From the NCBI GenBank assembly GCA_051117315.1, contig JBNPEA010000040.1, positions 1-38,824 of the forward strand: DNA of 38,824 bases, written 5' to 3'. A program made the translations under genes and the position numbers. Below the pieces are notes generated by a model, which was given only the letters and a program-made list of their open reading frames with translations, did no database searches and was not told the DNA's origin. Source of the stretch: Salinarimonas sp051117315 (GTDB taxonomy: Bacteria; Pseudomonadota; Alphaproteobacteria; Rhizobiales; Beijerinckiaceae). How positions within the stretch are numbered: position 1 is the first letter of the stretch; every line of letters begins with the position of its first letter. Shown in pieces: positions 7,596 to 17,590 of the stretch.

Positions 7596-8817
7596 TCTGC
7601 TCACGCGCTTCGTGCGCAACGGCCGCCTGACGGTGATCGACCACGACGGGTCGCGCCATGCCTTCGGCTCGGGGGAGGGCGGGCCGGACGTGACGATCCG
7701 CTTCACGGATGCGCGGGTCGAGCGCGAGATCTTCCTCAATCCCGAGCTTCGCGCCGCCGAGGCCTACATGGACGGGCGGCTCGTCTTCGAGGCGGGCTCG
7801 GGGGTCTTCGACCTCCTCTACCTGTTCTCGGTGAACCGCTCGGGGCTCGCCAGCCACCCGCTGCAGCAGGCGCTGCGGCGCTCCTGGAAGGCGCTGCGCG
7901 GCGTGCATCAGGCCAATCCGCTGGGGCGCGCGGCGAAGAACGCCAGCTCCCACTACGACCATCCCGCCTCGTTCTATCGGCTCTGGCTCGACGAGCGGAT
8001 GGCCTATTCCTGCGCCTATTTCGAGCATCCCGACCAGAGCCTCGAGGATGCGCAGCTCGCGAAGTTCCGCCACATCGCGGCCAAGCTGAAGCTCGAGCCC
8101 GGCATGCGGGTGGCCGAGATCGGCTCGGGCTGGGGCGGGCTCGCGATCTACCTGGCGCAGGTCTGCGGTGCGCGGGTGACGGCGATCAACGTCAGCCCCG
8201 AGCAGCTCGCCGCCTCGCGCGAGCGCGCCCAGGCCGCGGGCGCCGCCGACCGCATCGCCTTCGTCGAGCAGGACTATCGCGAGCTGTCCGGCCGCTTCGA
8301 CCGAGTGGTGTCGGTGGGCATGATGGAGCACGTGGGCGTCGCGCATTTCGACGAGTACTTCACATCCGTCGGCCGCCTGCTCGAGCCCGGCGGCTTCGCG
8401 CTGATCCACGCCATCGGCCGGATGTCCCCGCCGGGATCGACCGCGCCCTTCATCCGCAAGCACATCTTCCCGGGCGGCTACGTGCCCGCGCTCTCCGAGG
8501 TGTTCGCCGCGACGGAGCGCACGCGGCTGTGGGTGGCCGATTGCGAGATCCTGCGGCTGCACTACTATTGGACCATCAAGGCCTGGCGCGAGCGCTTCGA
8601 GGTGCGCCGCGCCGAGGTGGTGGCGCAGATGGGCGAGCGTTTCGCCCGCATGTGGGAGTTCTATCTCGCCGCCGTCGAGCTCGGCTTCCTGCACGGCTCG
8701 AACATGGTCTTCCAGCTCCTCGTCGCCCACACCCGCGACGCGGTCCCCGTGCGGCGGGACTACATGCTGGAGGAGGAGCGGCGGCTCGCGGCGCGCGAGG
8801 GAGAGACCGGCGCCTGA
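7579..8817 (+). CDS. Cyclopropane-fatty-acid-synthase-like SAM methyltransferase
   Basis: This S-adenosylmethionine-dependent methyltransferase of the CFA synthase family (412 aa) would act on unsaturated acyl chains of membrane phospholipids. The N-terminal domain includes FLNPELRAAEAYMDGRLVFE. The catalytic domain has the SAM loop VAEIGSGWGGLAIYLA (about 176-191), then AINVSPEQLAASRERA, the acidic loop EQDYRELSGRFDRVVSVGMM and MEHVGVAHFDEYF. The C-terminal part contains HYYWTIKAWRERFE, typical of the family. Length matches CFA synthases (about 380-420). The start chosen is the third ATG of the 17-bp tandem repeat, because the first two frames stop within seven codons. An MFS gene follows 137 bp downstream. 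Confidence 0.88.
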   Translation: MKLLPHLLTRFVRNGRLTVIDHDGSRHAFGSGEGGPDVTIRFTDARVEREIFLNPELRAAEAYMDGRLVFEAGSGVFDLLYLFSVNRSGLASHPLQQALRRSWKALRGVHQANPLGRAAKNASSHYDHPASFYRLWLDERMAYSCAYFEHPDQSLEDAQLAKFRHIAAKLKLEPGMRVAEIGSGWGGLAIYLAQVCGARVTAINVSPEQLAASRERAQAAGAADRIAFVEQDYRELSGRFDRVVSVGMMEHVGVAHFDEYFTSVGRLLEPGGFALIHAIGRMSPPGSTAPFIRKHIFPGGYVPALSEVFAATERTRLWVADCEILRLHYYWTIKAWRERFEVRRAEVVAQMGERFARMWEFYLAAVELGFLHGSNMVFQLLVAHTRDAVPVRRDYMLEEERRLAAREGETGA

Positions 8818-8954
8818 CCGCCCCGCCATCCGTCGACCACCCGCGCTTGTCGCCATCCGGCACGAAGGCGGCGTTGCAGCGACAGCCGCGAGGGTGCGGC
8901 CGTGCGAGGCCGCGGGCAGCACGAACCGATCCCCGGACCGAGAAAGGACGATCG

Positions 8955-10259
8955 ATGTTCCAGGTGTTCTCGGGGGTCTGGGCCCTGCTGCTCGGCATCG
9001 TTCTGATCATGCTGGGCAACGGCATGCATTTCACGCTGATCGGCCTGCGCGGCGGGATCGAGGCGTTCACGGCCGCCGAGCTCGCCATCGTCACCTCCGG
9101 CTACTTCGTGGGCTTCCTGTCGGGCGCGCGCTATACGCCGGTGCTGATCCGGCGGGTGGGGCACGTGCGGGTGTTCGCGGCGCTGGGCAGCTTCATGTCG
9201 GCGGGGCTGATCTCGTTCCCGCTTCTGGCCGAGCCCTGGGCCTGGACGCTGCTGCGGATCCTCATCGGCTTCTGCATGTCGGGCATCTACGTCTCCGCCG
9301 AGAGCTGGCTCAACAACGCCGCCACCAACGAGACGCGCGGCAAGATGCTGTCGGCCTACATGATCGCGCAGACGCTCGGCATCATCGGGGCGCAGGGGCT
9401 GCTGACGCTGGGTGACGCCGGGACCTCCGTGCTGTTCATCGGCGCCTCGATCCTGGTCTCGATCTCGTTCGCGCCGATCCTCCTGTCCGTCGCGCCCGCG
9501 CCCGTGGTCGAGGTCGCGCGGCCGATGCCGCTGCGCGCGCTCTTCTCGGGCTCGCCGCTCGGTACGGTAGGCATCTTCCTCCTGGGCACGGTCTACGCGA
9601 CGCAGTCGGGCATGGGGGCGGTGTTCGGCACGCAGATCGGGCTCGGCGCCTCGCAGATCGCGCTGTTCGTCGCGATGCTGTTCGCCGGCGCGCTGGTGCT
9701 GCAATACCCGATCGGCTGGCTCTCGGATCAGATCGACCGGCGCAAGCTGATCTTCGGCGCGGCGGTGCTCGGCGCGGGCTCCTGCGCGCTGGGCTTCGTC
9801 AGCGGCGGCGATCCGTGGTTCCTGATGGGCGCCGCCTTCCTGGCGGGCGGGGTGACGACGCCGCTCTACGCGCTGCTTCTGGCCTACACGAACGACTTCC
9901 TCTCCGCCGACGAGATGCCGGCGGCCTCCGGAGGGCTGGTGTTCACCTTCGGGATGGGCGCCATCGTCGGCCCGCTCGCCACCGGCTGGGCCATGCAGGG
10001 GCTCGGCCCCTTCGCGTTCTGGCTCGTGCTCGGCGCCACCTTCGGCCTGCTCGCGCTCTATGCGCTCTGGCGCATGACCCAGCGCGCCGTCGTCCCGGTG
10101 GAGGCGACGGCGAGCTATCTCGGCGTGGTCCCGACGGCCTCGCCGGTGGCGGTGGAGGCGGCGGGCGCCTGGTCGGCTGAGCAGCAGGAGGAGCAGCAGG
10201 CGGAGGCCGAGCGGGAGGCGGCGGAGGCGGACGCGGCGGAGCCGGGCGGCCGGTCCTGA
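8955..10259 (+). CDS. MFS transporter (YcaD-like)
   Basis: This is a major-facilitator inner-membrane transporter, 434 aa from the ATG at 8955 with an AAAGGA ribosome site. About 12 hydrophobic segments are visible. The helix 2-3 loop reads SGARYTPVLIRRVGHVRVFA and a second-half counterpart is GWLSDQIDRRKLIFGAAVLG, the usual paired MFS signature. The segment GFCMSGIYVSAESWLN is characteristic of the YcaD/UMF2-like branch. The cytoplasmic tail (about 400-434) is a run of Q, E and A. The substrate is unknown. The gene is convergent with a second, unrelated MFS gene 22 bp away. Confidence 0.9.
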   Translation: MFQVFSGVWALLLGIVLIMLGNGMHFTLIGLRGGIEAFTAAELAIVTSGYFVGFLSGARYTPVLIRRVGHVRVFAALGSFMSAGLISFPLLAEPWAWTLLRILIGFCMSGIYVSAESWLNNAATNETRGKMLSAYMIAQTLGIIGAQGLLTLGDAGTSVLFIGASILVSISFAPILLSVAPAPVVEVARPMPLRALFSGSPLGTVGIFLLGTVYATQSGMGAVFGTQIGLGASQIALFVAMLFAGALVLQYPIGWLSDQIDRRKLIFGAAVLGAGSCALGFVSGGDPWFLMGAAFLAGGVTTPLYALLLAYTNDFLSADEMPAASGGLVFTFGMGAIVGPLATGWAMQGLGPFAFWLVLGATFGLLALYALWRMTQRAVVPVEATASYLGVVPTASPVAVEAAGAWSAEQQEEQQAEAEREAAEADAAEPGGRS

Positions 10260-10281
10260 GGCCGTTCCGCCGCGGCGCGCG

Positions 10282-11553
10282 TCACGTCGCGGGGCCGGCG
10301 AGGTGGTCCCGCGCGTGGCGGTCGCGCAGGAACAGCGCCGTGAGCGCCGGCAGCGCCGCCGCGCCGAGGAACATCGCCTCGGCCCCCCACGTGTCGGACA
10401 CGAGCCCCGCGGCGGCCGGTCCCAGCACGTTCCCCGTCGCCGTGGCGAGGAGCGCCGCGGTGAAGGCCAGGGACGGCAGGGCGGGGAACAGTCGTTCCGA
10501 CCAGAAGGCCAGGACGGCGCTCGTCATCATCACGTGCACGCCCTGCAGGCCGGCCGCGAGGGTCAGGCCCGCCCAGCTGCCCGGCGCGATCGCGACGAGG
10601 GCGACCGAGAACGCGCCGGCGAGCATGAGGAGGCGCAGCAGCCTCGGCAGGCCGATCGTCGCCTCCGCACGCCCGGTGGCGAGGCCGGCGAGGCCTGCGA
10701 GTCCGTAGCAGATGTAGACGAGGGCCGGCGTGGCGTCCGTGGGGACGCCCGCCACGCCTCCCGCCGAGGCCATGTGGTCGGCGGCGAAGGCGATGAAGAT
10801 CGCCGAGGTGGTCCCGAAGGCGAAGCCGATGACGAAGAGCGGGATCGCCCCGGCCCGTGCGACGGCGCGCCACCCCTCGGGCGGGCCGCCGCCGGGCTCC
10901 TTCTCCACGCGGCGCAGGGCCGCCAGGTTGGCGAACAGGACCAGCGTGCTCGCCCCGGCGAACAGCGCCCAGCAGACGCGCCAGGACAGCCCCCACAGCG
11001 CCGTCGCGAGCGCGGCGAGGCCCGCGAGCGCGATGCCGACGCCGGTGCCGGTGCTGATGGTCGACAGCGCCGTCGGCCGCTTGGCGTCGCGCACCATCCG
11101 GTGAACGGCGTTGTTGAACGGTGTCCAGGCGAGGCCGGCGCTCGACGTGGCGAGGAACACGCCGGCCGCCAGGACGGCGGTGCCCGGCGCGAGCGCGACG
11201 ATCCCCATGCCGAGGGCGGCGGCGGCCAGCCCGCACAGGACCGGCGCGCGCGGGCCCCTGCGGGCGAGGAGCGGCTGGGCGACCAGAAGGCCGACGAAGT
11301 AGCCGAAAAAGCCGAGGCTCGAGACGAAGCCGACCGCCGAGGTCGACATCGCGAACGCGTCCCTGAACGCGGGCACGAACAGGCCGAACCCCGTCCGGGC
11401 CGGCCCGAAGGCGATGGCGGTCGCGGCGAACCCGGCCGCGGACAGGCTCCAGAAGCGGGTGATGGGACCGCCCTCCGTTCGTGCGACAACACGGGCGGCG
11501 GAGGGCCCGTTCCGGGCTGCGACGATGGGGGCGGGCGGTGGCGGGCGGCCCAT
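10282..11553 (-). CDS. MFS transporter
   Basis: This is a second major-facilitator permease (423 aa) with about 12 hydrophobic helices. The first half contains SSLGFFGYFVGLLVAQPLLA then RRGPRAPVLCGLAAAALGMG, the MFS helix 2-3 region; GLAWTPFNNAVHRMVRDAKR is the helix 4-5 region. It is shorter than, and not obviously related to, the neighbouring YcaD-like transporter. The start is uncertain: an ATG at 11553 gives a polar 35-residue lead before helix 1, a TTG lies three codons upstream, and internal GTG codons are possible. The substrate cannot be told from sequence. Confidence 0.85.
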   Translation of the reverse strand: MGRPPPPAPIVAARNGPSAARVVARTEGGPITRFWSLSAAGFAATAIAFGPARTGFGLFVPAFRDAFAMSTSAVGFVSSLGFFGYFVGLLVAQPLLARRGPRAPVLCGLAAAALGMGIVALAPGTAVLAAGVFLATSSAGLAWTPFNNAVHRMVRDAKRPTALSTISTGTGVGIALAGLAALATALWGLSWRVCWALFAGASTLVLFANLAALRRVEKEPGGGPPEGWRAVARAGAIPLFVIGFAFGTTSAIFIAFAADHMASAGGVAGVPTDATPALVYICYGLAGLAGLATGRAEATIGLPRLLRLLMLAGAFSVALVAIAPGSWAGLTLAAGLQGVHVMMTSAVLAFWSERLFPALPSLAFTAALLATATGNVLGPAAAGLVSDTWGAEAMFLGAAALPALTALFLRDRHARDHLAGPAT

Positions 11554-11611
11554 GTGCTCCAACAGGACCCCTGCCGCGACCGGCGGAGACGGCGAGGCTG
11601 CCAGAGGTCGC

Positions 11612-11982
11612 TCAGCCGGGATCGTATCGGGAGAGATCGGACCGGCCGACGCGCGCGACCGTCTCGGCCAGCTCGGGAATCTCGTCTGTCAGGATCGCGT
11701 GCAGAATTTCCGGTTCCAGCGCGAAGTACTGGTGCGTGACGACGTTCCGCAGGCCGACGAACCCCCGCCATCTCACCTGCGGATGATCGGCGACAAGGCG
11801 CGGGGCAGCATGCGGACGGCTTCCCCGATCTCGGTGGGTGCGTTCTTCAGCGCGCGGTAGCGCATCTGGTCCTCGAGCGGCAGCCGCGCGAGCCCATCGA
11901 GGTCGAGCCCGCCGGCATACTGCGTCGCGTCCGCGCAGCCGGATCGAATGTCATCCAGCAGATCGGTCGTGGCGCGCGCCAT
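11612..11982 (-). pseudogene. Frameshifted HepT-like RNase toxin gene
   Basis: HepT (DUF86) is the HEPN-fold RNase toxin of MntA/HepT systems. From the ATG at 11982 the frame reads MARATTDLLDDIRSG through APTEIGEAVRMLP, the HepT N-terminal half, then goes out of frame and stops at 11773. The remainder continues in another frame as PRLVADHPQVRWRGFVGLRN and VVTHQYFALEPEILHAILTD, ending at 11612. The HepT active motif RX4HXY (R-NVVT-H-Q-Y) is intact but only in the second frame. Adding one C to the run of four at 11802-11805 would restore one continuous 124-codon frame. Either the toxin is inactivated by a one-base deletion or the sequence has an error. The start overlaps the antitoxin stop (TGATG). 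Confidence 0.8.
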
Positions 11983-12518
11983 CACAGCACCCGCACCGCT
12001 TCGGCGCGAATCCGTTTCACCGCGCCTTCGGGAACGGCTTCCCAGCGGAGGACGTCGATGTCACGGCCGAGCCACTGCGCGAAGTCGTAGTTGACGAGGC
12101 CCAGATCGAGCAGGCTCACCCCGTGGTCCGGCACGAAGGACACGACGAGGTCGACATCGCTCCGAGGCGTCGCCTCGCCCCTCGCCACCGATCCGATGAC
12201 CCAGAGCCCCTCGATCCCGTTCGCCCGCAGCTCCTGGCGATGCGTCTCGACCACGTGGCGGACGTCGTCGAGCGTCGGTGCGCGCCGATCGTAGGGCGCG
12301 ATCTCCGCCCCCAGCGCCTCGAGCCGACGCATGACCGCATCCGGTACGTCGCTGTGCGCCATCAGCGCCCGGTGCGCGCCGGTCCGTACCAGGTCCTCCA
12401 GGCTCAGCAGCGCGTAGAGCGGCGTGTCGTGGTGGGTGATGAAGACGGGCTCGCGCGAGGCCGTGCGCTGGACCTCGGCGGAGCGCCTCTGCAGGTCTGC
12501 GGCGGTGAAGACGGCCAT
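11982..12518 (-). CDS. Phd/YefM-like domain fused to MntA-type nucleotidyltransferase antitoxin
   Basis: This 178-aa protein appears to join two antitoxin modules. Residues 1-50 (FTAADLQRRSAEVQRTASRE, PVFITHHDTPLYALLSLEDL) resemble the Phd/YefM DNA-binding antitoxin fold. Residues about 95-178 are a minimal nucleotidyltransferase with GSVARGEATPRSDVDLVV, an exact GSX10DXD motif, as in MntA, which AMPylates HepT on the Tyr of RX4HXY. MntA alone is usually about 130-150 aa. The next gene is the matching hepT, overlapping by one base. A palindrome overlaps the likely promoter, fitting autoregulation through the Phd-like domain. The domain calls are by eye; the Phd part is the less certain one. 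Confidence 0.82.
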   Translation of the reverse strand: MAVFTAADLQRRSAEVQRTASREPVFITHHDTPLYALLSLEDLVRTGAHRALMAHSDVPDAVMRRLEALGAEIAPYDRRAPTLDDVRHVVETHRQELRANGIEGLWVIGSVARGEATPRSDVDLVVSFVPDHGVSLLDLGLVNYDFAQWLGRDIDVLRWEAVPEGAVKRIRAEAVRVL

Positions 12519-12542
12519 GGCGGGGCTCCGGGCGCGGGATAG

Positions 12543-12576
12543 TCTGTAAAATACAGATTTTGGCCGCTGCGCGCAA
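12543..12576 (-). promoter_or_regulatory. Promoter and palindromic operator of the Phd-MntA/hepT operon
   Basis: On the minus strand, TTGCGC (12576-12571) and TATTTT (12553-12548) are spaced by exactly 17 bp and can serve as -35 and -10 boxes. The -10 lies inside a perfect palindrome, TCTGTA-AAA-TACAGA on the plus strand (12543-12557). The site is 25 bp ahead of the antitoxin ATG and stands out as AT-rich in a GC-rich region. A repressor bound here would block the promoter, as expected for antitoxin autoregulation. Confidence 0.6.
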
Positions 12577-12643
12577 TCGCCCGCACGGCCAGTGGCCGCG
12601 ACACCGATGACTCCGCCCCCGCTTTCTGCTGTATGCTCCCCGC

Positions 12644-14596
12644 ATGCGCTACCCGCCCGACCTGCTCGACGAGATCCGTGCCCGGCTTCCCGTTTCGGAA
12701 GTCGTGGGGCGGCGCGTGCAGCTGAAGAAGGCGGGGCGGGAGTGGAAGGCGCTGTCGCCGTTCAATTCCGAGAAGACGCCCTCGTTCTACGTCAACGACC
12801 AGAAGGGCTTCTACCACTGCTTCTCGTCGGGCAAGCACGGGGACGTCTTCCGCTTCCTGATGGAGACCGAGGGCGTCTCCTTCCCCGAGGCCGTCGAGCG
12901 GCTCGCGGCTCAGGCCGGCGTCGCGCTGCCGACGCCCGACCCCGCCGATCGCGAGCGCGAGACGCGGCGGGCCGGGCTCGTCGAGATCGTGGAGATGGCC
13001 GCTGCCTTCTTCGAGGCCGAGCTGAAGGGCCGGCGCGGCGGCAAGGCGCGCGAGTACCTCGCGAGGCGCGAGATCGGGGAGGGGCTCCAGGCCCGCTTCC
13101 GGATCGGCTATTCGCCCACCGACCGGTTCGCCCTGCGCGACCACCTCGCCGGCAAGGACGTGCCCGCCGAGCTGATGGCGGAGGCGGGGCTCCTCGTCAC
13201 CGGCGAGGACGTGAACGTGCCCTACGACCGTTTCCGCGACCGGGTGATGTTCCCGATCGCCGACCTGCGCGGGCGCGTCGTCGCCTTCGGCGGGCGGGCG
13301 CTCCAGGCGGACGTGCCGGCGAAGTACCTGAACTCGCCGGAGACGCCGCTCTTCCACAAGGGGGCGATGCTCTACAACGCTCACACGGCGCGCAAGGCCG
13401 CGCACGATCGCGGCACGGTGGTAGCGGTCGAGGGCTACGTCGACGTCATCGCCATGAGCGCCGCCGGCTTCCCGCACACGGTGGCGCCACTCGGCACGGC
13501 GCTGACCGAGGAGCAGCTGGCCCTGCTCTGGCGCATGGCGGACGAGCCGATCCTGTGCTTCGACGGCGACAAGGCCGGGCGCCGCGCCGCCTTCCGTGCG
13601 CTCGACGCGGCGCTGCCGGCGCTGCCGGTGGGCAAGTCGCTGCGCTTCGCGATCCTGCCCGAAGGCCAGGACCCCGACGACCTCGCCCGCTCCGGCGGCG
13701 CGTCGGCGATCGAGCGGGTGCTGTCGGCGGCCTTGCCCCTCGTCGAGGTGCTCTGGACGCGCGAGCTCGAGGCGGGTCCCACCGACACGCCCGAGCATCG
13801 CGCGGCGCTGGAGCGCCGGCTGTTCGCGGCGGTGCGCACGATCAAGGACGAGACGCTGCAGCGCTATTTCCGCGAGGACGTCGAGGCCCGGCTCGCCGCC
13901 GCCTTCGGGGCCGTGCGGCGGGGGCGCGGCGGGTACGGCGGTGCGGGGCAGGGCCGGGATTACGGATCGGGGCAGGGCGGAGGGCAAGGGCGGGGCCGCG
14001 GCGGCGGCGGGTTTCGCGGCGGGCGCTTCGAGGAGCGGGCCGGCGCGCGCCTGCCCACGGGCTTTCGCCCGAGCCCGCACCTCTTGCGCACGCGGCTGTT
14101 CACCCCCGGCGAGGGCGCCGACGAGGCGCCGCACCCGCGCGAGGCGGCGATCCTCGCCGCCTTCGCCACGCATCCCGCCCTGCTCGAGGCGCAGGCGGAC
14201 GCGCTGGCCGAGCTCGACTTCGCCGGGGCACAGGCCACCGGCCTCCAGCGCGGCCTCGTCGACTGCGCCGCCCGCCACGAGGCGCTGACGCCGGAGCTGA
14301 TCGCGGCCCGGCTCGCGCGCGCGGGGCTTTCGCGGACGCTCGAAACCGTGTACGAGCGCATCGTGCCGGGACTTCGCTGGATCAGCGACCCGCTCGCCGA
14401 CCCTTTGCGCGTGGAAGACGCCGTGCGGCAGGCCATGATCTTGCATCGCCGTGCGCACACGCTACATACCGAGCTTCGGGCGGCCGAACGGGCTCTCGCC
14501 GAGGACGACAGCGAGGCGAACCTCGCGTGGCTGCGCGAGGTTCGGTCGCAGCTGTCCTCGCTGGAGGGGGCGGAAGCCCAGCGCGACGACGCGTGA
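12644..14596 (+). CDS. dnaG: DNA primase DnaG
   Basis: This is the replicative primase, which makes RNA primers at the fork (650 aa). The N-terminal zinc-finger region (about 35-65) reads SPFNSEKTPSF then GFYHCFSSGKHGD, so only C59 of the usual four zinc ligands is left (S38, N41, S62). The catalytic core has YDRFRDRVMFPIAD and AFGGRAL, and the TOPRIM metal motifs VAVEGYVDVIAM (about 259-270) and CFDGDKAGRRAAFRA (about 305-318). A glycine/arginine-rich linker (about 423-470) separates it from the helicase-binding C-terminal domain. rpoD follows 201 bp downstream, a common pairing. The divergent TA locus lies just upstream, 125 bp away. Confidence 0.97.
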   Translation: MRYPPDLLDEIRARLPVSEVVGRRVQLKKAGREWKALSPFNSEKTPSFYVNDQKGFYHCFSSGKHGDVFRFLMETEGVSFPEAVERLAAQAGVALPTPDPADRERETRRAGLVEIVEMAAAFFEAELKGRRGGKAREYLARREIGEGLQARFRIGYSPTDRFALRDHLAGKDVPAELMAEAGLLVTGEDVNVPYDRFRDRVMFPIADLRGRVVAFGGRALQADVPAKYLNSPETPLFHKGAMLYNAHTARKAAHDRGTVVAVEGYVDVIAMSAAGFPHTVAPLGTALTEEQLALLWRMADEPILCFDGDKAGRRAAFRALDAALPALPVGKSLRFAILPEGQDPDDLARSGGASAIERVLSAALPLVEVLWTRELEAGPTDTPEHRAALERRLFAAVRTIKDETLQRYFREDVEARLAAAFGAVRRGRGGYGGAGQGRDYGSGQGGGQGRGRGGGGFRGGRFEERAGARLPTGFRPSPHLLRTRLFTPGEGADEAPHPREAAILAAFATHPALLEAQADALAELDFAGAQATGLQRGLVDCAARHEALTPELIAARLARAGLSRTLETVYERIVPGLRWISDPLADPLRVEDAVRQAMILHRRAHTLHTELRAAERALAEDDSEANLAWLREVRSQLSSLEGAEAQRDDA

Positions 14597-14797
14597 ACGT
14601 GCGCGTCGACAAGAGAGATCCCCCGGCGCGGCGGGCCGAGGCGGACGAAGGACGACAACGACGGGTTCGCGCGGGGGCGCGCGGATTCCATGGTTAACGG
14701 TTCGAAAAGGCGATGCGTGTTCGATGGCCGATGCCCCTGGGGTGCTCGGCGCGGAGCGCGAGGCCGCGACGCGTGAGCGGGACGCGTAGGATAATCA

Positions 14798-16852
<2,055 letters not shown>

Positions 16853-16883
16853 TCCGGGGGTGAAGCCGGTAGTGAACTCGTGG

Positions 16884-16919
16884 ACGCCCGCGGTGCGAGC
16901 CGCGGGCGTTCCTGCTCTT
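16884..16919 (+). terminator. Rho-independent terminator of rpoD
   Basis: A perfect 10-bp stem ACGCCCGCGG / CCGCGGGCGT (16884-16893 and 16900-16909) with a 6-base loop TGCGAG is followed by the T-rich tail TTCCTGCTCTT. It lies 31 bp after the rpoD stop and just before the end of the convergent parE gene. Confidence 0.8.
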
Positions 16920-16928
16920 GGATGCGCC

Positions 16929-17225
16929 TCAGGGAAGATGCCGCCGTGGGTCCATTCTCTCGTGCAGAATGCGCACCACCAGGATCGCGTCATCCGACGT
17001 CCGATAGAAGACCACGTGCGATCCGGCTCTCGTCTTCATGAGTTCCGAGGCAACCTCGGCAACGGGCGTGCCGCGGCGACGACCGGACGCCAAGCGCGCG
17101 AAGGTGGCATTGATCTCGCCGAGATAGGTGTCCGCCTTTGCAGCGCCCCAGTTCTCGATTGTGTAGCTGCCGATACTCCGCAAATCGGCTCGCGCCCGGC
17201 GGGAGAGCCGGACGCGCTTCGTCAT
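16929..17225 (-). CDS. parE: ParE/RelE-type toxin
   Basis: This is a type II toxin of the ParE/RelE fold (98 aa); ParE members poison DNA gyrase. The N-terminal helix RVRLSRRARADLRSIGSYTI and the middle ENWGAAKADTYLGEI are typical. The C-terminal strands include VVFYRTSDDAILVVRILHER then MDPRRHLP, matching the family ending (V-x-R-I-L-H-x-R-M-D). The start overlaps the antitoxin stop by ATGA, giving a translationally coupled antitoxin-toxin pair. It converges with rpoD and is separated from it by the rpoD terminator. Confidence 0.9.
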   Translation of the reverse strand: MTKRVRLSRRARADLRSIGSYTIENWGAAKADTYLGEINATFARLASGRRRGTPVAEVASELMKTRAGSHVVFYRTSDDAILVVRILHERMDPRRHLP

Positions 17226-17461
17226 CGCCGCCCGTGCAAGTCGTCGAGGAACGCGTCGAAATCGAACGCCTCCTCCTCGAACCCGCTCGCCTCCCCCTCC
17301 GCGATCGCCTCCCGCAGCGCTTTGATCCGCTCCGCGTCGGCGAGCAGCGCCAGCGCCTCGCGCACGGCGTCGGACGGGGACGCGAAGCGGCCTTCGGCAA
17401 CGGCTGTGTCGATGAAAGCGGCGTCGTCCTCGGAGAACTCGATCGTCTTGTGAACGGTCAT
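17222..17461 (-). CDS. parD: ParD-type antitoxin
   Basis: This 79-aa antitoxin has an N-terminal ribbon-helix-helix DNA-binding segment (TVHKTIEFSEDDAAFIDTAV then EGRFASPSDAVREALALLAD) and an acidic C-terminal tail (EEEAFDFDAFLDDLHGRR) of the sort that wraps the toxin. The ATG at 17461 gives the standard ParD length. The same frame is open much further upstream, opposite the restriction gene, but that part reads as non-coding shadow. It overlaps parE by 4 bp and is divergent from the restriction-modification gene, with 129 bp between starts. ParD proteins normally repress their own operon; no clear operator was found. Confidence 0.9.
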   Translation of the reverse strand: MTVHKTIEFSEDDAAFIDTAVAEGRFASPSDAVREALALLADAERIKALREAIAEGEASGFEEEAFDFDAFLDDLHGRR

Positions 17462-17590
17462 CGGGCCGGCTCCAGCGAGATCACCGGCAGCGTGCCCGAG
17501 ATGCCGGCGGCGGGCAAGGGCTGCATGCCCGCGGTGGACAAGTCCTCGCGCGCACTTCCGTCGGCGCGTGTCCGAACCTAGGGTCTTCCC

